From contig SFHY01000051.1 of NCBI GenBank assembly GCA_004556255.1, positions 1 to 8,335 of the forward strand: a stretch of 8,335 nt of DNA, written 5' to 3'. The stretch comes from Lactobacillus delbrueckii (GTDB taxonomy: Bacteria; Bacillota; Bacilli; Lactobacillales; Lactobacillaceae). Position numbers and translations under genes: made by a program. Shown here piece after piece: positions 1 through 6,085 of the stretch (within the stretch, counting starts at the first letter, position 1; the number at the start of each line of letters is the position of its first letter). The notes beneath the pieces are model-generated. The model searched no databases and was not told where the DNA came from. It saw only the letters and a list, made by a program, of their open reading frames with translations.

Positions 1-169
1 CGAAGACTGGCGCGACTTCGCGGCGGTGTTGATCATCAGTGCCTTGCTGGCTTTCTACTTTTTGCGGGATGCTGCTTTTAACTTATCCAGCATGCTGCTG
101 CCAGAAGCAATGTTTCTCGCTGGCCTGGTCTTGGTCACTTGGGCCGTTAAAGCCGGGAGAAAAGCTTAA
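1..169 (+). CDS. C-terminal end of an unidentified membrane protein (5' end outside window)
   Basis: An open frame runs in from the left edge (first full codon at base 2) and ends at TAA 167-169, giving 55 visible residues that begin EDWRDFAAV and end WAVKAGRKA. Two hydrophobic stretches are visible: residues about 7-20 (AAVLIISALLAFYF) and about 33-48 (LPEAMFLAGLVLVTWAV). They are joined by a short polar loop, and the tail is basic (KAGRKA), as expected at the cytoplasmic end of a multi-pass membrane protein. The G/C-rich third positions match the other genes here, and a hairpin terminator follows 6 bases after the stop, so this is a real gene end. I do not recognise the family and assign no function. 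Confidence 0.6.
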   Translation, partial: EDWRDFAAVLIISALLAFYFLRDAAFNLSSMLLPEAMFLAGLVLVTWAVKAGRKA

Positions 170-175
170 TAGATG

Positions 176-207
176 AAAAAGTGCTGAGCTTCTGTTCAGC
201 ACTTTTT
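176..207 (+). terminator. Intrinsic terminator after the left-edge gene
   Basis: The perfect 12-bp arms AAAAAGTGCTGA (176-187) and TCAGCACTTTTT (196-207) enclose an 8-base loop. The A/T ends of the stem supply a U-run on the + transcript. It lies 6 bases after the stop of the left-edge gene and about 90 bases before the MFS start, so the two genes are transcribed separately. Confidence 0.85.
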
Positions 208-251
208 ATATCCAATTTATAGAAAAAATACTATTTAAGTGAAAAAAGGAG

Positions 252-290
252 TATACTTTCAGTAAAGAATGAAAAGTAAAAACAAGGTGA
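252..290 (+). promoter_or_regulatory. Likely promoter and ribosome binding site of the MFS gene
   Basis: The best -10 candidate is TATACT (252-257), which sits in the 8-base palindrome AGTATACT. No good -35 lies 16-18 bases upstream, so the promoter is weak or needs an activator. The ribosome binding site AAGGTGA (284-290) ends 7 bases before ATG 298. A nearly identical site precedes the CPBP protease gene near 4037. The ribosome binding site is clear; the -10 is a guess. Confidence 0.4.
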
Positions 291-297
291 GTGAACA

Positions 298-1511
298 ATG
301 AAAAAAGAAATTCCAACCCTACCCTTTAATTCCTCGCAAGGAATGATCATGTTGGCCGCTAGCATCTATAGCGTGGCCCTGTCCTTTATAGTCCAGGAGT
401 ACGTCTCCAGCCCCGCGGTCAACAGTTTGGTCAACAACATCAGCGTTGCCGTGAGTGTGGCCTTTGCCTTGGCTATCGGCAGCTTCGTTGACCAGCATGG
501 TGCCTGGCGGATTCTCTTTTTTACCACCTTGCTTTCTGGAATAGCCTGCTTGCTTCCGCCACTGATTTTTGACCTGGACAAGGCGGCCTTCATCGGCGTC
601 TTGATTGTTGTCGACATTGTTATTTCTGTTATCAGTGAGTTCGACAACGCCGCCAGAACCGTCTATATCGTCCGCAAGGAGAACCGGGAGGCCATCCCCT
701 TGGTGCAGCAGGGGATCAGCTCGCTGAACTCTATCGCTTCAATTGTCGGTTATCTGCTGGTTTTCGTGACCCTCAGCTTTGTGGCTTTGCCCAACTATCT
801 CTACCTTTGTGTTGCCCTTTATCTTCTGGCCCTCTTAATTTGGCTGCGGGTACCGGCTGACCAGGTTGCTGTTGACTCTAAGCCCAGCTTCAGCTTTTCC
901 ATCCTGGTCCGCGACATCCGTGAATCAGTCAGCATCGTCTTTAAAAAAGGTATCGCCTTGATCTTTGCTGCTGAAGTCCTGTTTACCTGCCGGAACCAAC
1001 TGGTCATGAGCCTGGTAATCTTAAAAATCGGCCGCTATGATCCCAAATTCAAGTCGATCCTGGTGATTGGCCTGGGCATCATCTTGGCCGTGGCTGTTGG
1101 TGCTGGCCTCAACCGGGCTGTGGTCAGCCTGCTGGTCTTAAAAAGCTCTCTGTCCTTGCCTTGATCGTCCTTTCTGCTGGGGCAACCTACCTAAGCGGCG
1201 GGGCAGGCCGCCAACTTTCTCCCTTTGTTTTCGGCCTCCTGCTTGGCAGCATTTTTGGTACCGGCATCCCCGTCTACACCTACCTGGAAACCAGCCGGAT
1301 CATGAAAACTCCCGCCGCCTACCAGGGACGGAGCACGGCCCTGCTCCGCTTCGTGGGTATCTTTTTGACCTTGATCATGGCCCTGGTCCTGGGCTTCTTT
1401 GAAGGCCGGGTAAAGAGCAGTGTGGCCCTCTACTTCTCAGCTGGCGCCATTATCCTCCTCGTGATCTTCTGCCTGGTCTTGCTCCAGTCTGGCCGCGAAA
1501 AAAACGCCTGA
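298..1511 (+). pseudogene. MFS transporter (probable drug/solute exporter) broken by a -1 frameshift
   Basis: The first frame (298-1164, 288 aa) starts at ATG 298 behind AAGGTGA and carries about nine hydrophobic segments. An MFS motif-A-like loop (GSFVDQHGAWRI, residues 61-72) follows TM2, as in MefA-like/MFS_3 exporters. It ends in non-family-like sequence (KSSLSLP). The next frame (from about 1143 to TGA 1509-1511) continues with three further membrane segments and a charged tail, and the TTG at 1161 has no ribosome binding site. Restoring one A to the five-A run at 1140-1144 joins VLK to KLSVLALIVL and gives about 404 residues, the usual 12-TM MFS length. The simplest reading is a single-base deletion that inactivates the gene. 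A sequencing error, or slippage on the A-run restoring some full product, cannot be excluded. The substrate is unknown. Confidence 0.8.
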
Positions 1512-1518
1512 TACGCAA

Positions 1519-1550
1519 AAAAATCTCTGAGCTCCTGCTCAGAGATTTTT
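1519..1550. terminator. Bidirectional terminator between convergent MFS and BMP genes
   Basis: The perfect 14-bp arms AAAAATCTCTGAGC (1519-1532) and GCTCAGAGATTTTT (1537-1550) enclose a 4-base loop. It lies 7 bases after the MFS stop and 6 bases beyond the BMP stop on the other strand. Both transcripts end in a U-run, so one element can serve both genes. Confidence 0.9.
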
Positions 1551-1556
1551 GTTTGC

Positions 1557-2651
1557 TTACTTGCTTGGGTGGCTTGGGACGGAAATCTTGCCGGCCAGAA
1601 TCTGGCTGCGGGCAGTTTGTGCCTGCTTCCAAATTGAATCAGCCACGTAGCCCCGGGTCAGGTAGACACCGTTGTGCTTCAAGCCGTAAACCAGCTGCTT
1701 GCCGCCTGGGAATTTGCCCTTGGCTGCCTTAGTGGCAATGTCCTTAACCGCTACGTTGACCCCAGTCATCACGCTGGTCAGGCAGAGGTTGGACTTCTTG
1801 CCGTCCTTGGACTTGTACTTGCCCAGGCTGGACTGGTCAGAGTCGACCCCGATGACCCAGACCTTCTTGCTGGAGTTGGCAGCCAGGCCTTCGTTGACGG
1901 ACTTGGCTTCACTGAACAAGCCTTGGCCGGCTGAACCTGAAGCGTGGAAGATTACGTCCGCCTTCTTGGCAAACATGGCCTTGGCGATTGACTTTTCCTT
2001 GTCAGCAGCGGTAAATGAGCCGACGTATTGGTTTAAAACGGTGATCTTCTTGCCCATCTTCTTGGCCGTGTCCTGCACGCCCTTGGCAAAACCAGCATCA
2101 AACAAGTCGACGATGTCCCCGTGAACCCCGCCAATGAAGCCGACCACGTTGGTCTTGGTGGTCCGGGCCGCAACTACCCCGGCCATGTAGGAAGCATCCT
2201 GGGACTTAAAGTTGGCGGAAGCCACGTTCTTTTGCCCCTTGATCACGTCGTCAATAATAACGAAGTTCTTGTCAGTGTGCTTCTTGGCTGCTGAAGCAAT
2301 CGCGCCCTTAAGTGAGTAGCCAACGCCAAAAATGGTCTTGTAGCCGGCCGCAACCGCCTGGTTGATGTTTGGCATAAAGTCAGAAGCTGAGCTTGATTCA
2401 AAGTATTGGTAACCGTTGGTCCCCCGCTTTAAGCCCTGGGACTTGCCGTAAGCCACCATCCCTTCCCAGCCGGACTGGTTGAAGGAGTGGTCGTCAACCC
2501 CGGCGATGTCAGTGATCAAGGCCACGCTGGCTGAGCTCTTTTTGTTGGAGCCGCCGCCGTTTTGCTTGGCCCCTGAGCAGGCAGTCAAAGCAATCCCCGC
2601 TGCTAAAACAGTGCCAGTGGCCAAAACTTGTTTGAATTTGATTTTCTTCAC
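1557..2651 (-). CDS. BMP-family (PnrA-like) nucleoside-binding lipoprotein
   Basis: This 364-aa protein has a lipoprotein signal: MKKIKFK, a hydrophobic core, then lipobox L22-T-A-C25, so mature lipid-linked Cys25 anchors it outside the membrane. A Gly/Ser/Asn-rich linker leads into a basic-membrane-protein (Bmp/PnrA, PF02608) fold. Family-like blocks are D48-IAGVDDHSFNQSGW (48-62), VGYSLKGAI (110-118), GFIGGVHGD (171-179), FHASGSAGQGLF (235-246) and VIGVDSDQS (266-274). Characterised relatives bind purine or other nucleosides for ABC import. The start is GTG 2649-2651, because a strong AAGGGGG lies 8 bases upstream and the signal peptide begins there. No ABC ATPase or permease gene adjoins it and it is closed by its own terminator, so it must work with a transporter encoded elsewhere. 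The ligand is inferred from family only. Confidence 0.92.
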   Translation of the reverse strand: MKKIKFKQVLATGTVLAAGIALTACSGAKQNGGGSNKKSSASVALITDIAGVDDHSFNQSGWEGMVAYGKSQGLKRGTNGYQYFESSSASDFMPNINQAVAAGYKTIFGVGYSLKGAIASAAKKHTDKNFVIIDDVIKGQKNVASANFKSQDASYMAGVVAARTTKTNVVGFIGGVHGDIVDLFDAGFAKGVQDTAKKMGKKITVLNQYVGSFTAADKEKSIAKAMFAKKADVIFHASGSAGQGLFSEAKSVNEGLAANSSKKVWVIGVDSDQSSLGKYKSKDGKKSNLCLTSVMTGVNVAVKDIATKAAKGKFPGGKQLVYGLKHNGVYLTRGYVADSIWKQAQTARSQILAGKISVPSHPSK

Positions 2652-2659
2652 GATAAAAT

Positions 2660-2713
2660 CCCCCTTAAAATTAACACGATTACGATCTTATCAATATTTG
2701 GTATCCATGTCAA
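2660..2713 (-). promoter_or_regulatory. Promoter and ribosome binding site of the BMP lipoprotein gene
   Basis: On the minus strand, a perfect -35 TTGACA (2708-2713) is followed by a 17-base spacer and a -10 TAAGAT (2685-2690; 4 of 6 consensus). The ribosome binding site AAGGGGG (2660-2666) is 8 bases before the GTG start. The expected 5' leader is short, about 25-30 bases, leaving no room for a riboswitch. Regulation, if any, should act at the DNA near or upstream of the -35. Confidence 0.7.
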
Positions 2714-2780
2714 AAAGCGCCCACAAGATAAAGTGTTGATTTGACGGGATTCTCATTTTTGCCAAAATGCCCTCAAGATA
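2713..2780. repeat. Pair of imperfect 18-bp direct repeats upstream of the BMP promoter
   Basis: The copies are at 2713-2730 and 2763-2780, exactly 50 bases apart and in the same orientation. They match at 14 of 18 positions, sharing the cores GCCC and CAAGATA. The proximal copy abuts the -35 hexamer at 2708-2713. The placement fits a double binding site for a regulator, but no known operator was recognised. Confidence 0.4.
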
Positions 2781-2808
2781 TATGGCTCTAAGCGGGAAGG
2801 GAATACTA

Positions 2809-2848
2809 GAAAAAATAAAAAATTACCCGGATTTTTCCAGGTAATTTT
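2809..2848 (-). terminator. Intrinsic terminator after the YdcF-like gene
   Basis: The arms AAAATTACC (2819-2827) and GGTAATTTT (2840-2848) pair, extended by a GG/CC pair inside across one mismatch. On the minus strand the hairpin is followed by a T-rich run (2809-2818). It starts 7 bases after the stop at 2856, so the YdcF-like gene and the BMP gene are separate transcription units. Confidence 0.8.
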
Positions 2849-2855
2849 AAAAAAG

Positions 2856-3956
2856 TTAAAAGACATTTAGTAGTTTGCAAATTGCCAAGGCGATGTAGCC
2901 GGCCACGATCAGGGCCATCACGGTGAAGTGGCGCAGGCGGTTCATGACGAACATGCCGGCGAATTCCCGCAAAACCGCGTTGGGCAGGTAGTAGGGGCGG
3001 GTGTAAGAGCCGATCCCGTTGGCGTCCAGCCCCGCCTGCTTGGCGTAGATAGCTGACCGGAAGACGTGGTAGTTGCTGGTAAAGAAGCAGGCCTTGAAGT
3101 TGTCATTGCCATAATCGTTGTAGGCCACGATCTGGGAGAATTCCATGTTCTGCTCGGTATTTCTGGACTGGTCTTCCAGCAGGATCAGTTCCTTCGGGAC
3201 CCCCCGCTTGATAGCGTAAGCGGCCATGGCTGCTGCTTCAGAGATTTTTTCATTTGGCCCCTGGCCTCCGGACATGATGAACTTGGGCAAGGGCTGGCCC
3301 TTTTCCTGCTGGTGGTAGGCAAACTGGATGGCCCGGTTAATTCTGGCCGCCTGAATGTTGGAAATTTGGTCCCCATGGATCAGGCCTGCTCCCAGCACGA
3401 TCAGGTAGTTCTGCTGGTAGCGGCGGGGAACAATTTGGTAAAGCAGGAGGTTGACCAAGAAGTTGTACATGACTGCCGCCAGGTAGACCGCGACTGTTGG
3501 AAAAATGTCCAAGATGAGGCGCAGGCCCGTCGGCGTGCTGCGGGTGAAATGGCCGATGAAAATAAAGACCCAGAGGCCCAGCATGGCGATAGCCAAGATC
3601 AAGGTCAAGAGGTTGGGCAGGGTATGGCTTTCATGTTTCAAGACCACGTAGGAGTTCCATAAAAGCAGGATCCAGGAGAAGGAGACGATGACGGCGACCG
3701 CTATCGCCAGGACAGCCAGGACCCAGAGGTAGACCCGGCGGAAGCTGGGCAGGTTGGTGGCATAGACCAGGAAGGTGAACCAGGCGCCTAAAGAGACGAT
3801 AAAGAAGGTGAAAAAGACCCCGTTGATCAGGCGGCGCGGGTCGCTCAGCCAGGAGAAAATGAAGGTTACCGCGGCAATTGCCACCAAAATGGTGAAGTAG
3901 CTGAAAGCCCGGTTTTGGCTGAATAGAAAGAGCAGTGTATTTAATCTTGATGGCAT
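2856..3956 (-). CDS. Multi-pass membrane protein with C-terminal YdcF/DUF218 domain
   Basis: The protein has 366 residues. About five hydrophobic segments (roughly 20-36, 45-66, 74-100, 115-136, 147-174) precede a soluble YdcF/SanA/ElyC-type DUF218 domain at about 183-325, and a final TM lies at about 344-361. Domain landmarks are LIVLGAGL (185-192), FIMSGGQGPNEKISEA (226-241), GVPKELILLEDQSRNTEQNM (252-271) and FFTSNYHVFRS (291-301), which match the usual order of conserved Gly, Glu, Asn-Thr and His/Arg residues. Family members are linked to envelope or peptidoglycan-precursor handling, but their biochemical activity is poorly defined. The start ATG 3954-3956 has TGAGGA (3965-3970) 8 bases upstream. 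It is a single-gene unit, divergent from the CPBP protease gene, with its own terminator. Confidence 0.85.
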   Translation of the reverse strand: MPSRLNTLLFLFSQNRAFSYFTILVAIAAVTFIFSWLSDPRRLINGVFFTFFIVSLGAWFTFLVYATNLPSFRRVYLWVLAVLAIAVAVIVSFSWILLLWNSYVVLKHESHTLPNLLTLILAIAMLGLWVFIFIGHFTRSTPTGLRLILDIFPTVAVYLAAVMYNFLVNLLLYQIVPRRYQQNYLIVLGAGLIHGDQISNIQAARINRAIQFAYHQQEKGQPLPKFIMSGGQGPNEKISEAAAMAAYAIKRGVPKELILLEDQSRNTEQNMEFSQIVAYNDYGNDNFKACFFTSNYHVFRSAIYAKQAGLDANGIGSYTRPYYLPNAVLREFAGMFVMNRLRHFTVMALIVAGYIALAICKLLNVF

Positions 3957-4048
3957 TTTTTAGGTCCTCATCCATATCGTTTAGAAAAGTGGTCAAACTT
4001 TATTATAATAGAGGATAAGAATTTTTTTGAGACAACAAGGTGACAAAC
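3957..4048. promoter_or_regulatory. Shared divergent promoter region with palindromic -10
   Basis: The 10-base palindrome TATTATAATA (4001-4010) presents TATAAT on the + strand (4004-4009, toward the protease) and on the - strand (4002-4007, toward the YdcF-like gene). The -35 matches 17 bases away are weak on both sides (TTAGAA at 3981-3986 for +). The + gene has AAGGTGA (4037-4043) and the - gene TGAGGA (3965-3970) as ribosome binding sites. The -10 is convincing; use in both directions is inferred from symmetry. Confidence 0.55.
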
Positions 4049-4705
4049 GTGAAAAAAATTGGGCATTATCTCTTTTACCTGACCGAAATCGCAATCGTGT
4101 TCGCTCTGTACACGACCCTGCAGGAATTTTACTTCTACCCCGACATCTTTGACTTCGGGTCGGCTGAGGCCTTCATCCTGGCCCTCTCGACCGTCCTGGT
4201 CTTCTGGTTCAGCTTCTGGCTCTATAAGGGGCAGCTGGATGATGACAATGACTGGGGCTTCAGCCAGGACTTCCACTGGAATTGGCGGAAGCTGGCCACC
4301 GCAGTTGGGGGCTTCTTCTTGATGCAGCTGCTCTACATCCTCTTGATGAACCTAATCGGCGGCGGGGTCTCAGTCAACCAGCAGAACCTGGACGACCTCC
4401 AGCAAACGGCGGGTCCGACCTATAACATTATGGTGGTCCTGGTTGCCCCGGTCATGGAGGAAATCATCTTCAGAGGGATGTTCTTCAACCTCCTCTTCAA
4501 CCATGCCGGCAAGGTTGCCAAGTGGGTGGGGATCCTGGTTTCCGGTTTCTTCTTTGCCTTTGCTCACAATCCTTTCTGGTCACCTTATCTCCTGGTTTAT
4601 TGGATGATGGGGTCAGTCCTGGCCTGGGTCTACATGACCACCAAGGACCTGCGCTACTCCATGGCCACCCACATCATGTGGAACATGCTCAGCCTTTTAG
4701 GCTAG
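4049..4705 (+). CDS. CPBP-family (CAAX-like/Abi) intramembrane protease
   Basis: This is a 218-aa multi-pass protein with the three signature motifs of the CPBP/Abi family (PF02517): E137-E138-IIF-R142 (EExxxR), F169-AFA-H173 (FxxxH) and H208-IMW-N212 (HxxxN). These glutamates and histidines form the intramembrane active site in studied relatives, such as Rce1-type enzymes. Hydrophobic segments lie at about 8-27, 40-59, 83-103, 124-136, 157-172 and 180-197. GTG 4049 is preferred over the in-frame GTG at 4040, because the ribosome binding site AAGGTGA (4037-4043) overlaps the latter and is correctly spaced for the former; the protein then begins MKKIGHYL. In lactic acid bacteria such proteins often serve bacteriocin self-immunity, but no bacteriocin gene is nearby, so the substrate and role stay open. 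Confidence 0.87.
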   Translation: MKKIGHYLFYLTEIAIVFALYTTLQEFYFYPDIFDFGSAEAFILALSTVLVFWFSFWLYKGQLDDDNDWGFSQDFHWNWRKLATAVGGFFLMQLLYILLMNLIGGGVSVNQQNLDDLQQTAGPTYNIMVVLVAPVMEEIIFRGMFFNLLFNHAGKVAKWVGILVSGFFFAFAHNPFWSPYLLVYWMMGSVLAWVYMTTKDLRYSMATHIMWNMLSLLG

Positions 4706-4734
4706 GCAAAAAGAGAAAGCTATCTCAAGATACG

Positions 4735-4766
4735 AAAAGCAGCGAAGCTTGGCTTCGCTGCTTTTT
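4735..4766. terminator. Bidirectional terminator between protease and antiporter genes
   Basis: The perfect 14-bp arms AAAAGCAGCGAAGC (4735-4748) and GCTTCGCTGCTTTT (4752-4765) enclose a 3-base loop. The + transcript ends in a five-U run. The outermost base of the right arm is part of the antiporter's stop codon (TAA on the minus strand at 4765-4767), so the hairpin forms right at the end of that coding region and can serve the - transcript too. Confidence 0.85.
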
Positions 4767-5925
4767 AGTTTTGTGCTTCGTCTTTTCTGATGTAGTGGTT
4801 GAGCATGATTGGTGAGAGAACCGTCGTCAAGATGATGACCAGAATCAAGCTGGAGTAGATGTCCTTTGGGAAAAGGTGGTGGGCAATCCCGATCTGAGCC
4901 ACGATTAAGGCCACTTCTCCCCGGGAAACCATTCCGGCCCCGACGATGCTGCCTTCCAGAGGAGTAAGGCCGAAGACTTCTGAAGAGTATTTGCCGGCCC
5001 AGTACTTGGACAGAACGCCCAGGATGGTCATAACCACGATGAAGAGGAAGTCCTGGCTGATGGAGGCAAAAGTCATTGACAGGCCAATGTTGACGAAGAA
5101 GGTTGGAATGAAGACTGAGTAGCCGATCGCGGAAACTGAGGAATTGACTTCCGCTTCCTGCTTGGTCTGCCGGATGGCCAGGCCGCCGAAGAAGGCCCCG
5201 ACCACGGCGCTCAAGCCGACTAATTCAGCGATGTAGGCCATGCCCAAAGACAGGATCAAAGAGGCGATGACCACGGAGTAGTTGACGTTGATTTTTTCCG
5301 CCAGTTGCATGAACTTCGGCGCGATGAATTTGTAAACCAGCCAGACGAAGACGAAGTAGAGGGCTTCAAAGAGCAGGTTCAAGAAAAAGTTGTTGGTCAA
5401 GCCCGACTTGCCGCCTTCATGGCTGAAGGTGGTGAAGAGGCTGAGGACGATCACCGCCAAAATGTCGTCGACCACGGCTGCCCCCAAAATCGCTGTTCCG
5501 GCCTTGGTCTGGAGTTTCCCGGTTGCCCGCAAGACTTCCACGGAAATGGAGACGCTGGTAGCCGCGAAAACGATCCCGATGAAGAGGGCTTCCAGGAACT
5601 GCATCTTGAAGAGCAAGGAGGCCCCGCCGACAAAGAGGATAGGCAGAATGACGCCGACCGTGGCTACCGTGAAGCTGATCTTGAAGTACTTCTTCAGCAG
5701 GTCCAGGTCGCTCTCCATCCCAGCTAAAAACATCAACATGATAACCCCGATGTCGGAGAAGAGGGTCATCGTTTCGTTAGGGTGAATCCAGCCCAAAAGA
5801 GCCGGTCCCAGCAGGATCCCCGATAAGAGCTGGCCAATGACCGGGGGCCAGTTGAAGCGGGCAAAGACTTGCCCCAGCAGGGTCGTCATCAGCAAGACCA
5901 GTATCAGTTGTCCAATAAATTCCAT
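4765..5925 (-). CDS. CPA2-family Na+(K+)/H+ antiporter (NapA/KefB-like)
   Basis: A 386-aa integral membrane protein with about 12-13 hydrophobic segments. It covers the Na+/H+ exchanger domain (PF00999) and stops without a C-terminal RCK/TrkA-N regulatory domain. The ion-binding pair V152-D153-D154 in GAAVVDDILA matches the double-Asp motif of electrogenic CPA2 antiporters such as NapA. K307 (LSKYWAGK) and the GMVSRGEVALIVA block (331-343) are also family-typical. It should exchange cytoplasmic Na+ or K+ for protons; ion selectivity cannot be read from sequence. The start ATG 5923-5925 is chosen because GGAGG (5931-5935) lies 5 bases upstream. An in-frame TTG farther upstream at 5968-5970 would add 15 unlikely residues and lies inside the leader hairpin. 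Upstream is that large hairpin; downstream a shared terminator. Confidence 0.9.
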   Translation of the reverse strand: MEFIGQLILVLLMTTLLGQVFARFNWPPVIGQLLSGILLGPALLGWIHPNETMTLFSDIGVIMLMFLAGMESDLDLLKKYFKISFTVATVGVILPILFVGGASLLFKMQFLEALFIGIVFAATSVSISVEVLRATGKLQTKAGTAILGAAVVDDILAVIVLSLFTTFSHEGGKSGLTNNFFLNLLFEALYFVFVWLVYKFIAPKFMQLAEKINVNYSVVIASLILSLGMAYIAELVGLSAVVGAFFGGLAIRQTKQEAEVNSSVSAIGYSVFIPTFFVNIGLSMTFASISQDFLFIVVMTILGVLSKYWAGKYSSEVFGLTPLEGSIVGAGMVSRGEVALIVAQIGIAHHLFPKDIYSSLILVIILTTVLSPIMLNHYIRKDEAQN

Positions 5926-5959
5926 ATTGACCTCCGTTTCAAAAAGGGCTGGAAAACAA

Positions 5960-6013
5960 AAAACTCCCAAGAAAAAGCTTCTTGACCCAAAGAAGCAAAT
6001 TCTTGAAAGTTTT
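5960..6013 (-). promoter_or_regulatory. Long leader hairpin: candidate attenuator or terminator before the antiporter
   Basis: On the minus strand, AAAACTTTCAAGAA (6000-6013) pairs with TTCTTGGGAGTTTT (5960-5973) over 14 consecutive positions, counting two G-U pairs. A symmetric 3x3 T/T internal loop and a second 7-bp stem GCTTCTT/AAGAAGC (5990-5996 with 5977-5983) follow, capped by TGGGTC. A T-rich tract (5953-5959) follows the base, giving the shape of an intrinsic terminator. It lies 73 bases after the ATPase stop and 25 bases before the antiporter's GGAGG. The pairing is read directly from the sequence; whether it ends ATPase transcripts, attenuates the antiporter, or both is inference. 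Confidence 0.65.
5966..6006. repeat. Tandem imperfect repeat (20 and 21 bp) forming the leader hairpin
   Basis: Two abutting copies, 5966-5985 and 5986-6006, each read on the minus strand as TCAAGAA, a T-rich middle with CTT, then GGG. Because each copy contains AAGAA and TTCTT, four alternating complementary segments exist. The long hairpin and smaller local hairpins within each copy are therefore mutually exclusive. Confidence 0.6.
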
Positions 6014-6033
6014 GAAACTCCAACCTCTGAAAA

Positions 6034-6063
6034 ATGTTATGTTAACTAATAATACTTTAGCAA
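6034..6063 (-). promoter_or_regulatory. Weak candidate promoter for the antiporter gene
   Basis: On the minus strand TTGCTA (6058-6063) and TAACAT (6034-6039) are separated by 18 bases, each matching 4 of 6 consensus positions. Transcription would start near 6027 and give a leader of about 90 bases containing the whole hairpin. TATTAT within 6048-6056 is an alternative -10. Read-through from the ATPase is also possible. Confidence 0.3.
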
Positions 6064-6085
6064 GAAATTGGAGAAAAGACAAATT

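Noticed and set aside
1161..1511. Separate small membrane protein starting at TTG 1161
   Set aside because: There is no ribosome binding site, and the frame continues the MFS protein once one base is restored upstream, so it is the 3' part of a frameshifted gene.
3066..3662. Long open frame (198 codons) on the strand opposite the YdcF-like gene
   Set aside because: It lies wholly inside a gene with recognisable domains, is rich in low-complexity Gln/Asp/Val and has no ribosome binding site. It is an effect of high third-position GC. The same holds for the frames opposite the antiporter and ATPase (5305-5785, 6098-6685, 6912-7223) and the BMP gene (1674-2124).
4040..4048. Upstream GTG start for the CPBP protease
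   Set aside because: The ribosome binding site AAGGTGA overlaps this codon; the next in-frame GTG at 4049 has proper spacing.
4049..4705. CPBP protein as a bacteriocin-immunity or phage-abortive gene
   Set aside because: No bacteriocin precursor, exporter or phage-defence partner is nearby; the family motifs alone do not support that role.
5926..5970. N-terminal extension of the antiporter (TTG at 5968-5970)
   Set aside because: It would start inside the leader hairpin and lacks a ribosome binding site, while ATG 5923-5925 sits 5 bases after GGAGG.
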